Position numbers and translations under genes: made by a program
DNA from: Ananas comosus
Taxonomy: Eukaryota; Streptophyta; Magnoliopsida; Poales; Bromeliaceae
Length of the DNA stretch: 64,000 nt
NCBI RefSeq assembly: GCF_001540865.1
Contig: NC_033623.1
Location: 10,789,615-10,853,614, forward strand
Reading direction: 5' to 3'
In this document: positions 34,501 through 47,190 of the stretch, one piece after another
Position numbering within the stretch: position 1 is the stretch's first letter
How the letters are laid out: each line of letters opens with the position of its first letter
Notes under the pieces: model-generated
What the model was told of the DNA's origin: nothing
Databases searched by the model: none
The model's input: only the letters and a program-made list of their open reading frames with translations

Positions 34501-37203
34501 TGACATTGTCAGTGGATTTTGAATCGACTGTCCTCTGCTGATTAGTCAGAGTCGAAGTATGGTCATCAGAGTTCACAATTACATTCTTTGTTGTGGGACT
34601 GCATGAACTCCCATTCTGTACGTAGTAGATACCGGAATACTTAAATATGTGACATTCTTTCAAATCATGGAAAACTAATCAGGCAGCAGTGGGAAATTAT
34701 TCCAAATCGTGCAAAACTAATGCATAACTAGAAGGCATCATAATGTTAGAAATTGTAGGTAAAGAACAGTTTTGTGCTTCTTGATGGTCGTGTATTTCTA
34801 GAATTAAGTACAACAAGCACATCTTATGTGACAGCACAAATTCCCAAAGAACTACACTAGTACGGTAAGTTTCTAGGGAAGAAAAGGTACACCTGACAAA
34901 CAATAGGTCCAAGTAAATACAGAGAAGACAAAATGCGAAAAGAAAATGGTACATATTATAGCAAAAAAGAAACTAGGAATAAAAATAAAAGATAAAGAAG
35001 GCAAGACAAAAAAGAAATCATTAAATTTTGCACTTACAGGAGATTCCTTTCCAAATGAATCAGCATCGTTAATGCTTCTTTTCCTTGGCTTCATGGCACA
35101 TTTATTAACATCTCCACAACTAAGATAGCGATAGGCATCCTTCAGCGAACGGAATTCATATCCACTTACTGGATCAATGTAATACTGTACAAATCACATC
35201 ATAGAAACAAATAATAATCAGGTCTTAAAAACAATTAATTACTAATCAGAAATGTGTAGTACTCTCGCAAATGAGACAAAAGTTAAATCATGGTGAGCTT
35301 TCCCATTTGTTGGTTAAAAGGAAGCACATACTAAAGACAAATCACACCAATGTGAAATTTTTTACTTGGAAGTTGAAACAAAAAGCCAGAGAAATGAAAC
35401 TAGAGTTGCATTGGATATTACCGGGTCTTTTCCATGTCCTTTCTTTCTGTGTCTTACTTCTTTGATCCATCCAGGAGGCAGCCCATTTACAGAGCTTTCA
35501 GTTTCAGCTCCCACCTAGTAATGGGTAACATTATTGTACAAACCATTCAAAACTAGTCATTGAAGCAGAGAAAAACTAAAAATATGCAATTCAGAGGGAA
35601 AAAAAAAGAAAAAAAAGTAGGATGTTTTAAAGGGACTGACATCATCTGTGGATTTCAAATCAACTTTTCTCTGTTGATTAGTCAGAGTCGAAGCATTGTC
35701 ATCAGAATTCGCAATTACATTCTTGGTTGCAGGACTGCATGAACTCCGATTCTGTAGATAGTAGGTACTGAAATAATTAAATATGTGACATTATTTAAAA
35801 TAATGGAAAACTTGGCATGAAGCAGTTAGGAATTTATTCCAAATCATGCAAAACTAATCATGCAATACTAGAAGGCATCATAATGTTAGAATAGTTGATA
35901 AACAACAGTTTTGTTAGACATAGTAGAAAAATATGCGCTTTTTAATGGCTGCGCATTTCTAGAATTTAGTACAACAATAACATCTTATGCGACAGCACAG
36001 ATTCCCAAAGTACTACACTAGTACAGTAAGTTTTAAGGAAGAAAAGGGTGTGCCTTACAAACAATAGGTCCAAGCATATTTATGCTAGTACACAGAGAAT
36101 ATAAAATGAGAAAAGAACACAGTACATCCTACAGCAAAACAGAAAATAGTAAAAAAGATAAAGAAGGTGAGAAAAAAAGAAACAATTAAATGTTGCGCTT
36201 ACATGAGATTCCTTTCTGAACGCATAAGTGTCGTTGATACTTCTTTTTCTTGGCTTTGTGGCACATTCATTAACATCTCCACAACTAAGATAGCAAAAAG
36301 CATCCTTCAGCGAACGGAATTCATATCCACTTACTGGATCAATGTAGTACTGCATCAAGCATGTCATAGAAAAAAAAAATAATCAGGTCATAAAAACAAT
36401 TAATACCAATCAGATCAGCGTAGTACTCTAGCACACGAGACAAGTAAAATCACAGTGAGCTTTCCCATATGTTGGTTAGAAGGAAGCACATACTAAAAAT
36501 AAATTACACCTATGTGAAATTTTTAATTTGATAAAAAAAAGTTGAGAGGAATGAAACTACAGTTGCATTGTATATTACCGGGTCTTTTCCGCGTCCATTC
36601 TTTCTGTATCTTACTTCTTTGATCCACCCAGGAGGCAACTCATTTACAGTACTTTCAGTTTGAGCTCCTACCTAGTAATCGGCAACATTATCGCACAAGT
36701 CATGCAAAATTAGTTGATGAAGTAGAGCAAAACTAAAAATTTGCAATTCAAAAGAAAAATAAGGAGAAAAAGAAAAGTAGGAAGTTCAAAAGGGACTAAC
36801 ATTGCCGTGTTGATTATTCAGAATTAAAGCATTGTCATTAGAGTTCATAAATACATTCTTGCTTGTGGGACTGCAAGAACTCCCATTCTGTATATAGTAG
36901 ATACCGAAACACTTAATACATGACATTTATTTCAAATCAAATCATGCAAAACTAGTCATGAAGCAGTGGGAAATTAAAAAATTTGCAATTAAAAAAAATT
37001 GAAAAGCCTGAAGTTTGAAAGAGGCCAACATTGTCAGTGGATTTCGCATCTACTATTCTCTGTTGATTAGTCAGTGTAGAAGCAGTGCCATCAGAATCTA
37101 CAATTACATCCTTCTTAGTAGTGGGGCCGCATGAATTCACACTCTGTAGACGAAATAATACTTAATATTATTTTCCAAATCATGCAAAACTAGTAGATGA
37201 ACC

Positions 37204-37247
<44 letters not shown>

Positions 37248-40200
37248 GAAAGTGGCTAACATTGTTAAAGGATCTAGTGTTGACGCGGCTCTTCCGGTTA
37301 GTCAGTGTAGAAGCATTGTTACCAGAGTCCACATTAACATCCTTCTTGCTTGTGGGGCTGCATGAATTCACACTTTGTAGATAAAGGCATACTTGCCTTT
37401 TGGAGTAGAATTTTGCTTTAGTCAATGGATCAATGAAAATCTGGACAAGCAAATGAAGAGTAAATGACATAAGTAATCTCACTATGCAAGTGGACAAAAT
37501 TCATAAATTCATAGAACTGCCACATGGGCTTCTCTCATAGATCTTCTACATTCTCCCATTTTGCAAATGGTTGATAAGATTACCATATATGACAAATCAT
37601 CCATATCACATAAAAAATACACTAAGAAAAGCATTGATAAAGGCAAAATGCTAGTCTTAGTTCAATCAGTGCAAGTTGGGGTGGTGATAAAGATTACACG
37701 TATGATTTTTAATTCTCTTTCATTAGTTCTAACTTGCATGAAAAACACTAACATGCAGCTTTCAATATCTTGTACAACTACTGCCCAGACAGTGTATTCC
37801 AAGATACAGGTCAAGACACTACCAACATAATGCGTGTATGCTACAGCTTTTAGCTCTTCATGAATGGAACTGAAACATATGTTCATAAAATTATCACAAG
37901 AAAACTTCGATCAGAATGCAGGAACTACTAAAAACTGGACAATGTTTATGGGTGACAATAGATAATTGACTTTTTCATTACTTTTTAAGCATAGATTGGC
38001 GAATCTCATGTCAAGGATATCACAGGCTAAATTGTGGAAGAGCCACAGACAACCTCTATTTGTGATCGGGAGTTCTATAGAACATCACATCCTTATACTA
38101 ACGGGGTTATGGGGGAGGAAAATTCCAACTGAGGAAGACATACTGAGTTGTCGCATTACAACAGTACATTAACAAAGGTTTCGAAGAAAAAAAGTATGAT
38201 CCAAGATTTTCAGGTACCTTGATGATCTTCAAGTATGGGAAGAAACATAGTGCTTGGTTCGCAGTTGAATAAACTATTGAACAGGTTGAACTGAAGGTGG
38301 ACTAAGGTACATGATCTGAATCAACAGCTAATAATTAATCGAGGAGGAGCAAGGTGCATTATCGGAGTTTTCTGTCATGAGGAAGATCATTTGAGTTTTA
38401 GGTTTTACCATTAACTGCCATGAGCAGACATAACTTCTTAGAAAATATTTCCTTGATGCATTATCAATTTAAGGAAGTTTAATTAATTCTTTATTTGTGA
38501 AAAATAAAATGATGAAAAAGACCAATCTTTCTCTACAAATTTTCAGTTGTAAACGTCTCATGCAGCGACAACAAACCACTATCAAGATAAACTAATTATG
38601 CTCCTAAAACAATTAGATTATGAAAATCTATAAGCTCACTCACAAATTTTTTTTTTCAGCTGTAATGTGTTGGGTAAACAGAATAGAAGAAAGCACGAAA
38701 GCGAAAAGCTAATGACAACTTAAAAAGATAATAGGAAACAGAAGATAGAGATCTCCAATGCCTTATCTTGTCGCCCTGAGGTTGCACCTTCCTTTCGGGT
38801 CTTGAATTCGATAATCCAACCAGGTGGTAGCCAATCAAGAGAATCCTGTATTAATTTTTCAAGCTAACATCGATTAATAAAATTGAAAAAATCACAGCTA
38901 GATGTTCAGGTAATACTTAAAGAATTAGCATTTGCAAGAACAAATCTTACATTGTTCGTATCTCCACAAGATGTTGACCTGGAGACATGATCAGCATTTT
39001 TCTCATTCCTGAGATAGTTCATAACCTCCTCTTTTGAACTAAACTTGCAACCAGACACTAAACAAGTATAAACCTACAAATGATTGTGAATTAGTCAACT
39101 AGTCTGAGTACAAGCTTGTCTGACATATATCAAAGTAACATTCTGGACCACGGGATGTTTTCTACTCTTATTTCTCCTAATAAGAACAACACGATTTTCT
39201 TGCATTTCCCCATAGATTGTCGCCAATTAACTCTATTATGGACATAACAAGGCACAATGCAGATGAGAAAAGCTACTTATTTCTTTTATAGGTGTACCAA
39301 AATACAGAAAATGCGACCCATGCTACAAGAAAATTCAGCGTCTTGAAGTTATAGGTAATTTAGCCAAGAAGAGAATGACAAGTGAACAAATCCTTCATCT
39401 ATGGTTAGTCTTTAGTTTTCACTACTGTGATTTGCAATTCCCAGAATCATACTTCGTAGCTTCTTAATATATAATGTTAGAAAACTCAGAAACTTGAGTG
39501 AAATCCAACAATGATGCATCAAATGTAAGATTTCCATAATTTGCAAATTACTTCTTTCCGAGAGCATTCATGCTATTCAAACAATACACCCATATCACAA
39601 AACTCACGAAATCTGTTTCTTTGATTTGACATGTTGTATTTTCACCACTTACTTGACCTTGAAGACTTAATGCATGCACATTAGTTGCAAGATTTGGGCT
39701 CGCAAATAACATCGACAATAACAGACTTAAATTTGCACAGAAGCTATTTAACGCAAGACACATTTTACTACTCAAAAGCATAACCAACAATGGCACCTTG
39801 AGAGTCACAGTGTGACTACAGCATGCGTACTTTATCTCAAGAGAAAAACTAGCTAGGGTCCGAGGCACGGTACCTGTTACTTCTCTCTCAGTAACCACAT
39901 TTTACAAAGCAATAGAAGTACTTGTAGTTACTAAACATAATAATGGTAAAGACAAGTTAGACATATACGTAAGGTCCCAGTTTCCATAACCAAAAACACA
40001 TGGGAGAGACTATGCAGCAACATTCTCTCCGCTCCGAGTTCCAATCATCAAAACTACTTCAAGAGTGCCTTATAAGGATAAAATGATCACAGTAGTCTAC
40101 AACATAACAACAATTTGCCCAAAACCCCAGCTCCAGTTCCCCCCACTTCTCCTCGACACAAACCCCAAAAACACTCAAATCTCCCCAAATACTACTCCAA

Positions 40201-40438
40201 AACAACATCAAAGTAACCAAATCTCAAGTGTTCTTGTACCCTTTGCATCCCAAACACATGAATCCAAAGATCGAATGGAAAGATTAAGCATCAGAGTAGT
40301 GGCGAGAAGGGGACCGATCGATCCACCTACCAAACCCTCGGCGCCGCCATCGGCGGCGGCGACCTTCGCCGTCCACCCCTCCGGCAGCCACTCCGGCCGT
40401 TCCGCCGCCGCCATTCCGGCGGATCTTCTCCTCCCCAT
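31523..40438 (-). CDS. MBD13: MBD13-like methyl-CpG-binding-domain protein with five MBDs (808 aa, 16 exons)
   Basis: Exons in transcript order: 40438-40331, 39073-38951, 38845-38762, 37440-37261, 37143-37030, 36887-36801, 36671-36579, 36349-36203, 35751-35641, 35514-35422, 35184-35038, 34615-34505, 34381-34289, 34063-33917, 33294-33174, 32190-31523. They total 2,427 nt and stay in frame; all junctions are phase 0 except the last. Intron 3 appears to use a GC donor (GATAAG|GCATTG). Each MBD is split over two exons: LPPGW... on one and YYIDPVSGYEFRS... on the next. MBDs lie near residues 16-60, 82-127, 244-288, 361-405 and 478-522; the last three are near-identical. The C-terminal exon carries basic nuclear-localisation-like clusters (KRGKGRKRRGRFKK near 608-621, KKRK near 644) and the motif DPCIEFALKTLT (751-762), which I associate with MBD13-type proteins. 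Expected to act in the nucleus on methylated or other chromatin. The 40414 ATG is an alternative start. No transcript evidence. Confidence 0.9.
32251..32446. repeat. Two minisatellites in the last intron of the MBD gene
   Basis: A 38-bp unit (TTCAATTGTGTCAACCATGT...) occurs twice at 32251-32326. Immediately after, a 37-bp unit (CAAATTTATGACTTGAATTA...) occurs nearly three times at about 32343-32446. Confidence 0.93.
33820..36950 (-). repeat. Three tandem ~1.13-kb genomic modules carrying linker + MBD exons
   Basis: Equivalent exon starts are spaced 1,136 and 1,136 bp (linker exons 36887, 35751, 34615), 1,157 and 1,133 bp (MBD first half) and 1,165 and 1,121 bp (MBD second half). The similarity extends into the introns, for example the stretch after each 'ggatcaatgtaatactgtac', so whole genomic modules were duplicated rather than exons alone. 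The two modules nearest the 3' end of the gene are the most alike. Confidence 0.92.
37207..37245. repeat. 39-bp poly-A tract in MBD intron 4
   Basis: An uninterrupted A-run on the plus strand (T-run in the transcript, 16-54 bases after the exon 4 donor). Confidence 0.9.
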
Positions 40439-40510
40439 GGTTTTCTCCGGCGATCTCTCTCTCCCCCACCTTTCTCTCTCCTCTGAGTCTCTCTGACCAG
40501 ATTTCTTCGA

Positions 40511-40513
<3 letters not shown>

Positions 40514-40544
<31 letters not shown>
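40514..40544. repeat. (CT)n microsatellite upstream of the MBD gene
   Basis: About 15 CT units (GA on the gene's strand), 76 bp upstream of the start codon; may lie in the 5' leader or core promoter. Confidence 0.9.
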
Positions 40545-42790
40545 GTGTGGGCGAAGTAATCGGGATTACAAGTGTGCGCACGACGAGGAACACGTGTCGG
40601 TGTCCGAGCTGCGTCTCAAGATTCGCGCGGATGATCACAGGAGCGGAGTATAGTACGATCGGACGGTCCAGAAGCTTTGTGATAGGGGAGGGGAGAGATC
40701 TCGCGTGTGAGAAGCGGTTTTTAATGATAGTAGTGCTTTGGGTACTTGGAACCTATCCCTGTCAACGTATAATTTTACAATAATAATATAAAAAAAATGC
40801 TAACTTAAAAAAAATATTTTTTATATTAAAATATAAATAAGCATATTAAATATTGTTTATAAGGCTATTTTGTAAAAATAGGCCACTAGTTTTGCAATTT
40901 TGTAAAGATGAACTATTTTTTTAAATTTTACCGATCCGGACGGTGAGACCGATTCTTTTTAAATTGAACTAAATATTTTTATTCTTCTTTTTCTTATTTT
41001 TTTTCTCATCCTGCTTACTCTCCCTCCTCCTCCATTCGTCCTAACATCGTCGTCGTGCTTATCCCTATTTCGCCTACAAGCAAGAGGTCGACAATAATCA
41101 AGCTTGACCCGTTCGTGGTCACGACCATTTTCGACGTTATTTTCCGGCAATTGTCATGTGGTAGATACGAGGGTGGCGCTGCTTAGAGCATCGTTGCAAA
41201 TAGAGGTGGCGGAGGAGAAGGACGATGATCACTGGTCGATGATGCTCGTAAAGCAGGTTCACAGACAAGGCCGATAACAACAAAGTGGTGACAGTAGTAA
41301 AAGAGAAAAATCTAGCATCATACTATGTGATGTTGTGCTATTTTTTTAAAAAAAATTATACTATTTGAATGTATTTTATATTATTTAGTAAAAAAGTTAC
41401 ACTACTTAATACATATAATAAAATATACGTTAAAATAGTACAATTTTTTTTTAATAGTGAAACATTGTGCCATTTGATAAATTCTTCTCTCCTTACCGCC
41501 ACAACCTCGCCATCCTTGCCTACGCTCGTGCCGCAAACATACTTCAAATGCATCTCGATCAATGATCATCACCTTCCTTCTCTGTCACCTTCATCTCCGT
41601 CTCCACCAAAGCTTCAAGCAGCTGCAATGACGAGCAGGTTAAGTTTGTCGCATTCCTCTCGCTCGTTAGGAACACCACGACGCGGACGCGACGGAGGAGT
41701 GTGAGTGAATGCGGCAAAGGAGGGATTAGTGCTCGAGATTGTAATTAGTGGTTGAGATCACATAGATCCGCGAGGAGGGGCAAAAGAAGAAGAAATAATA
41801 GGGTGTCGAGGTATATGGATAATTTGATCAATTTTTAAAACCAAATCTATAAAAACGAAAACAGTAACCAACTTTCACGAAAAACTCAAATTAGTTTTTT
41901 TTTTTTTTGCAGAAAAGCCATATTATAATTATAAAAATTATTTTTAAAAATATTTATAAAATTAGAGCTAATATATAGGCGGAAAATAAAAAAAAAAAAG
42001 GATAAAAGTATCGCCACTAATATAGCAAATAGTTCACTACTTGATTCAAAACATTAAAGGCGCTACACATATTACATTTTTTTTTTATTTACTATACTGT
42101 ATCTTTTCTTCAAAGATAAATACTCAACTATCTTCTTTTTTTTTTTTCTTTTTTTTTTTTTCAATTCCTACGCTGTAAGCAACAAAACTATACTTTTAAA
42201 AAAGAGTTGTTGAAAAATACATTTTGAAAGTGGAAGAGCTTATATTCAAATTGTTTTGATACAAAAATAATAAAATATATAAAACTAACAAAAAAAAATT
42301 TAAAACTAACTTGATAGAAACTTTTAATAAATATATCATAAAAATTTATTTTATTTTTTCTACTATTTAACTAATATCTCTTAATAAAATTGCAAAATCT
42401 TATCCAAAACAATAGATCTTAAAAAAAAATGTAAAAATTAATAAAATATAATAATACAATAATATCTTTGAAAAAAAATTGTATCACGTAGCAATAAAAA
42501 TAATACTAAAATGTAGTATAATCGGGTGTAATTAAGTCAATATTAAAATTATTTGGAAGTGCTTATAAAAGCGGTAGACAGTTTACCACTTTTAAAAGCG
42601 GTATACATTTTCTGAAGTTTGGACTTAGAAAATTAATACTTTATGCAAATACTGTGAATCATTTATAGCTTTTAGGAATGCAGAAATCGATTTACCGTAT
42701 TCTAAAAATAGTAGACCATTTATCATTTTCTTGTTTATGGTCCAAGTGAGTCTATTTAGAAATGTATTGAACTTGCTTGAACTACGGATT
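40545..42790. other. Gene-poor intergenic DNA upstream of the MBD gene
   Basis: The first ~200 bp are GC-mixed and probably promoter. After 40800 it is AT-rich with T-runs near 41892 and 42132-42164. A GC-mixed patch at 41020-41290 and 41460-41790 has inverted similarity (e.g. CCGCAAACATACTTCAAATG and 'catcgttgcaaatagaggt' areas) but no recognisable gene. Confidence 0.4.
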
Positions 42791-42794
42791 TTGA

Positions 42795-43075
42795 GTTTGC
42801 TACTCAATCTTTCAAAATTTTGATTTTACTGTCTAACCTTTCAATTTGTTTGATTTGAGTTAGTCAACTGTATTTTGATTTCAATATTTAAGCTAATTAT
42901 TTATTTTAATAAATTTATAATTGTAAAAACTATATGAAGTATACTAATCAAGTCTGTAAAGATAAATAACGTATTCAAAATTTGGAGTCAAAGATCGTTG
43001 ACTGACTGAGATTAAACAAATTGAAAATTTGAATAGTAAAATTAAAATTTTAAAATATTGGGTAGTCGACTTAAA
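42795..43075. repeat. Foldback repeat (family W), best copy
   Basis: The left arm ('gctactcaatctttcaaaa', 'ctaacctttcaatttgtttg', 'agttagtcaac') is mirrored by the right arm ('gttgactgactgag', 'caaattgaaaatttgaatag', 'ttgggtagtcgac'). About 280 bp, no coding capacity. Confidence 0.75.
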
Positions 43076-43731
43076 ATGGTCCTTAATTTAGATAAGTTAG
43101 GTACATTTTTATTTTTAGGAATATAAGTTTCGGATGCCTATACTTACAATTAAGAAATTTTATAAAAAAAAATATATAAGCTTTATACCATTTTTTTTTT
43201 TGGATGTACATTCATATAGATAGCATTAATTGTTCATTAATAATAATTATTAAATGCATTAAAGCGATCAGAAATTTAATCTCTTTGCATATAGTCATCT
43301 AAATGTTTAAAATTTTTGCATCAAAAAGGCTCATTTATTTGGCTAACATGCACTCTTTATTAAATTGGTTAATGTTATATATTTTAAATTTATAAAATAT
43401 ATATGAATCTAGATGGATAATTGTCAATTTTGAAAGTTTAGCTAGTAATATAAAATTTGGAAAGTTTATGTGGCTATCAGCAAATGAGTAAAAGTTAGGT
43501 GGTTTTGGTGCATTTAAACCTAATAATAATTTGAAAAATACTTTTGATTTTTCTATAATATTATCTTTATATTTTGTCGTGACACCTATATATAATTAGC
43601 TTTTAATAAGCAGTTATTAGGATTTCTAATGTGCTGCACAATTTGGCAACACATCAACAGTATAAGAGTAATGTTATAGAACTTAGGTAGAGATATCTCA
43701 TAATTTAGTTTACAAAGTATGGTGGTTTATT

Positions 43732-43771
<40 letters not shown>

Positions 43772-45640
43772 TCCAAGATTTTTATTTTTTTATAAAATAA
43801 ACTTAGTTTGAAATATGAATCAATTAAGTTTTGAATATAGGATCTCAGATATCAGCAATCAAGTTTTTAGTCGACTGCGCTAAGCACTGTTGATACTATC
43901 TAAAATCTAAAATATTATTTATGGGGTCTAAGGTTTAAAATCTGGTATAATAATTTTTGGAAATTTTAGGATTTGAGTGGGAATCTTGGGAGCGAATGGC
44001 TCAACCAGCAACTTCAAAGAGATGGGTATATAATTAGTTTTGGCTTAATTACACTATATTGTATTATACTTTTCACTTTTGTTTTTTACTTTCTATATTA
44101 TACTATTTTATTTTTCAGAAGAACCACTCAACTATCATTTTTTTTTGGTCCCTACACCATAAACAATAAGTTTATAATTTTATATAAAGACTATGAAAAA
44201 ATATCGGCTAAAAATAGCCGAGTATATATTTAGCTCACTTTGACAAAAAATAATAAAATAAGTAAAAATAACAAAAAAAAAAATTAATAGAAACTTTCAA
44301 TAAATCTATCATGGATATTCATTTTACATTTATTTTTAACTATTTAACTAGTGTCTCTAAATAAGTTGATAGATGTTGTCTAAAATAATAGATTTGTTAA
44401 TATTAACATAGAGAATAGTAAGAAAAAAATAATTTAGAATATCTATAAAAATAAATTTAAAAATACAGTATAGTGATTGATAAAATAAAATATAATAATA
44501 ATATAATAGTGTCTTTGAAAAAAAAATAGTACAATATAGAAAATAAAAATACTAAACTACAAAATAGTAGCGGTAATTAAGCCTTAATTTTTTTGGTTCC
44601 AGTAAAGTATAAAATTTTAAAAATTATAGTTTTGAACTACGAGTCAAAAAGCACTCACTAGTATGCATAATGTGAAAAATTATTAACTAATTAATGCAAA
44701 CTTAAGATGTGATATGAATTTGGTACATATATAAACTTGTATAATAACACTTTGTAAATAATCACTTTTTTATCAATATAATATTCCGCACCACTGAATT
44801 ATTATAACTCGTATTAATTACTCTCTATATGATTTGTTAAGCAAGTTTAAAAATTTTAGCTAATTGGCCAATTTAGTTGTAAAATTTCACAAAAATAAGT
44901 TTTAATATTATATTGCTCGCATCTCAACATCTATCTAATTTGTATCTCAAAAAACGTGTAAAAATTTTATAAAATTAAGAGATGTCCTATTTTGTTAATA
45001 CTATAAAAATATATGGTACTTTATTGAATAATTTTATTTAATTTATATGATTCTGCTTTGTAAATTATAACATCCGCCTATTTGTTTCTAGAAAGCTTTA
45101 CGGCTGAATTTTAAATCATTTTAAATATTAAAATTTACTTAAAATAGTGATAAAAATTAAAAAAATAATTAATATAAATTTTAATGCAAGAGATAATCAA
45201 GACAAAGACTAAAATGTGGATTTTCTTTTTTCTTTTTTGTTAAATTACACTTTTGGTTTTCAAACTAAGCGACGCATAATAATTTAGTTTTCAAACTTTA
45301 ATTTTTTGTAATTTTGTATTTCAAACTTTATAAATTGTTGTAATTAAGTCTCATAATTCAATTGAGTTAAGAAAATACTATATGTGATAGTGATGTGATA
45401 GTTAAATTATTATTGTGTCATCCGTCACAATACTATCATATTAATTTTTTATTACGATGCATCAGTATTTAATTAACTATATTAGATTATGTGATTTAAT
45501 TGTAATAATTTTAAAAAATTATGTCTAAAATTATGATAAATTAAAATTTTAGTGCTAAACTGTCAGGTGACTCATAATTTGAGGACGATAAGCATAATTT
45601 AATTATTTTCTCTTTTATTTTTAATATAATTTAGTCATTC
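43076..45640. other. AT-rich intergenic DNA, no gene seen
   Basis: Only a minus-strand SINE fragment (listed separately) and low-complexity DNA. The segment at about 42420-42540 resembles 44400-44590 ('ataatataatagtgtctttgaaaaaaaa'), so another dispersed repeat is likely. Confidence 0.4.
43740..43895 (-). mobile_element. SINE fragment, minus strand
   Basis: A T-run at 43740-43768 (poly-A tail on the minus strand) is followed by 'aaataaacttagtttgaaata', 'gaatcaattaagttttgaata' and 'ggatctcagatatcagcaatca', the complement of the SINE tail and B-box region. The head is diverged. Confidence 0.6.
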
Positions 45641-46260
45641 TTAAATAACGATTTTGCCCCTAAAATAAAAAAGTGTGGCTGCTGTTTGGACGGGTGAGCT
45701 TCGAGAAAGTTTACTGTATCATATTTATATCACATTATTAATAACAAGTCAATTATATTTTTTTTAATAAAAAGTACACTAAAAATATTTTTTATAATTA
45801 TAATGTGACGAATAATCCTAAAAAGAAGCCATTTGATTGGTTAGAGACACTACGTCACCAATATAGCAGGTTGTCAGGGACTTAAAAAAAATCCTACGGA
45901 GCCCGGTCCCTGGCCCAACTCCGCTAGTGAAAACGGGTTGAATCGAGTTATCAAGGAGACCCGAATCCAACCCGCTGTGGAAAACTCAAGGGTTGCAAAA
46001 CTGCCAAGAGTTATGGAGTAACTCTTGGACTTATGGCTCATTATTGTTTGAGTTAGTGGGTTAGTTGTGTGGCTAGATTCATTATATCTTTAGGCCTATA
46101 AGTAGTGGGTTTGGTTAAAGCCAAAACACATAAGAGAGAGTGTGTGTATGTGTGATGTAATTCTTTTTTTTCTAAGTAGTGGAATACTTAGGTTTTTTTG
46201 GGTTAATCTCTGCCTCTCTCTCTTTTATTCTCTTTGCATACTTAGTCGTAGAACGTGAAG
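45641..46260. other. Unidentified GC-mixed segment
   Basis: A 600-bp patch of clearly higher complexity than its flanks ('gcccggtccctggcccaact', 'gggttgaatcgagtt', a GT/GA run near 46132-46152). It could be a retroelement leader or a decayed gene. No family recognised and no convincing frame. Confidence 0.35.
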
Positions 46261-46540
46261 ATTCGAGCTAGCAATAGGGACAAAAATTTGTCTATCTTTG
46301 TGAAAAAAGATGGGCGTTGCATGGACTTTGTGAACGTAAATGCTAAGTTCGTGACAGATGCACTCCAATTTTTTTTTTTCTGAATACCAGGAGGAAACCA
46401 GCAACACGTGGGAGAAAATGGTAGAATGACGATTATGCCCTTGAAGACAAGGAGGACAGTTTTATCTTCTTTTGTCTTACTTACATGTATGAAGTGAAAG
46501 ATTCGGAATAAATTTTTAGAATAAATTTTCAGTTCGCGTA

Positions 46541-46945
46541 AGTTACTTATTAATTTTAATAAATTTATAATTATAAAAATTTTATAAAGTATATAAATTA
46601 AATCTATAAAAATAAACAATACATTCAAATTTTAAAATTAAAATTCTATTGACGGACTCAAATCAAACAAATTAAAATATTAGATAGTAAAATTAAAATT
46701 TTTAAAAATTGAGTAGTCAATTAAAAATAATCTATTATATAGCTCAGTAAATTTTACACAATTTTACTTTATATTTTTAGGTAAAAATAAATAGAATTTT
46801 TCTCAATTATCACTCATTTTAATCTAACTATATAACCTTAAAAAAACATTAATTTTGCTACAGAATCTATTAATTTATTTGATTTGAATTAATTAATTAT
46901 ATTCTTAATTTTAAAACTTTAATGCATCATTTATCTTAATGGACA
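46541..46945. repeat. Two family-W half elements
   Basis: 46541-46735 matches the right half and 46800-46945 the left half of the 42.8-kb foldback ('caaacaaattaaaatattagatag', 'ttaatttatttgatttgaatt'). Confidence 0.55.
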
Positions 46946-47190
46946 GTTTTTGCTTCAAATTTGAATTTGGCTTGAACTTCAAAGAAGAGAATAACTACAA
47001 CAATTTTATTCTATTACATCAATTTAATTGCATCGTAAACTAAACAAGATATATTTTATTGCAACAGTTTGCATCGTTATAATAATGCAAACATATTATT
47101 TAGTTCATTTATTATCACAAGATTTATGATAACGATTTATAATAAATTTTATTTATTATAAAAAATTATTATTGTAACTAATTAGTATCA

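Noticed and set aside
40065..40496. 143-codon plus-strand frame over the MBD first exon
   Set aside because: Antisense shadow of the exon encoding RPEWLPEGWTAKV, which is in frame with the rest of the MBD gene.
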